Assembly (NCBI GenBank): GCA_016716085.1
Contig: JADJWY010000008.1
Span: forward strand, 448,291 to 512,290
Direction: 5' to 3'
Source: Hahellaceae bacterium
Lineage (GTDB): Bacteria > Pseudomonadota > Gammaproteobacteria > Pseudomonadales > Oleiphilaceae
Length of the DNA stretch: 64,000 bases
Part shown: positions 63,762 to 64,000 of the stretch, in pieces
How positions within the stretch are numbered: the first letter of the stretch is position 1
Layout: each line of letters begins with the position of its first letter
Translations under genes and position numbers: made by a program
Notes under the pieces: generated by a model
Seen by the model: the letters and a program-made list of their open reading frames with translations, nothing else
Told to the model about the DNA's origin: nothing
The model's database searches: none

Positions 63762-64000
63762 TTGATTCGAGTATTGATAACCGGAGCGAGTGGTTTTATT
63801 GGAAAATGCGTTAACTCAGCATCTTGCTTCGGCTGGTGTTCTGGTATCAACATCCTCTCGCAATGCAGGGGGGGCTTACAGCTTTCACCTGAAGTTGAGT
63901 TCTTTGATCCCCGCTTATTTGCCCACTTTGATGTGGTTGTCCACTGCGCAGCCCGTGTACATCAAATGAAAAGGCAGGGGCAGAGCGACATGCTGTATTA
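63762..64000 (+). pseudogene. NAD-dependent sugar epimerase/dehydratase, 5' part, frameshifted and cut by window end
   Basis: Begins IRVLITGASGFIGK with the NAD-binding GxxGxxG, breaks frame within the next 20 bases, and continues LSPEVEFFDPRLFAHFDVVVHCAARVHQMK, the pattern of UDP-glucose 4-epimerase-like SDR enzymes in O-antigen loci (VVHxAARVH). The product cannot be named further because the gene runs out of the window. TTG 63762 is the likely start, with no clear ribosome-binding site. Confidence 0.7.

Overview
The window looks like the chromosome of a Gram-negative gammaproteobacterium of the Pseudomonadales/Oceanospirillales kind. The evidence is an MvaT-type H-NS protein (a family centred on that group) together with TamA/TamB, SrkA, RluA, Uup and a Gram-negative pel operon with an outer-membrane PelB. 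No rRNA, tRNA, CRISPR array or insertion sequence was seen, and no stretch over 300 bases lacks a gene or gene remnant.

Layout. (1) 1-10.4 kb: a pel exopolysaccharide operon on the + strand. It holds the 3' end of a PelA-type deacetylase gene, a separate GH114/GH166-like hydrolase gene, then pelB, pelD, pelE, pelF and pelG. PelA is split into two proteins and pelC is absent from its usual place. PelD keeps an RxxD c-di-GMP site. (2) 10.4-30.5 kb: mainly host genes. These are a pRiA4b ORF-3-like protein, a DUF3047 protein, a second-type PRPP synthetase, a DUF4156-like lipoprotein, rluA, a porin plus small PBP-like protein divergent from a hybrid histidine kinase, a DUF1244 protein, a decayed metallophosphoesterase, a Na+/solute symporter, a seven-helix membrane protein, srkA, tamA-tamB, uup, a CBS protein, a ComEA-like protein and mvaT. 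(3) 30.5-56.8 kb: a large surface-polysaccharide (O-antigen/capsule) locus on the + strand. It starts with a promoter carrying ops-like and JUMPstart-like elements. wzi, a multi-SLBB export protein and wzz follow, then the four-gene wbpB-wbpD-wbpE-wbpI set for UDP-ManNAc(3NAc)A, wzx, wzy, two hexapeptide acyltransferases and many GT4 glycosyltransferases. A translationally coupled trio comes next (bi-domain oxidoreductase, heparinase II/III-like protein, WbuB-like transferase), then a PseH-like acetyltransferase and two more GT4 genes. Roughly 35.1-48.5 kb and 53.7-56.8 kb are visibly AT-rich compared with both flanks, as expected for horizontally exchanged O-unit genes. (4) 56.8-64 kb: wecC-wecB on the - strand, then on the + strand a PglC-like initiating sugar transferase, a PglD-like acetyltransferase, a PglE-like aminotransferase, a WbpM/CapD-like dehydratase and the start of an epimerase. 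Every gene here is broken by small frameshifts, many of them at homopolymer runs.

How it works together. Two polysaccharide systems lie about 20 kb apart: c-di-GMP-gated Pel, and a Wzx/Wzy-type polymer whose O-unit probably contains a diacetamido-mannuronic acid, a ManNAcA and a bacillosamine- or QuiNAc4N-type first sugar (inferred from gene content). The WbpA dehydrogenase needed to feed WbpB is not in the window.

Most notable observations: the split PelA with missing PelC; a Tyr/Pro/Gly/Gln-rich unstructured insert in the export protein; the heparinase trio; a vestigial glycosyltransferase 3' end at 54.4 kb that marks a past recombination; an acyltransferase with a C-terminal Cys4 zinc-ribbon-like tail; and the frameshift-dense last 7 kb, which looks more like sequence error than biology. 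Family assignments come from reading motifs by eye. No search or alignment was run.
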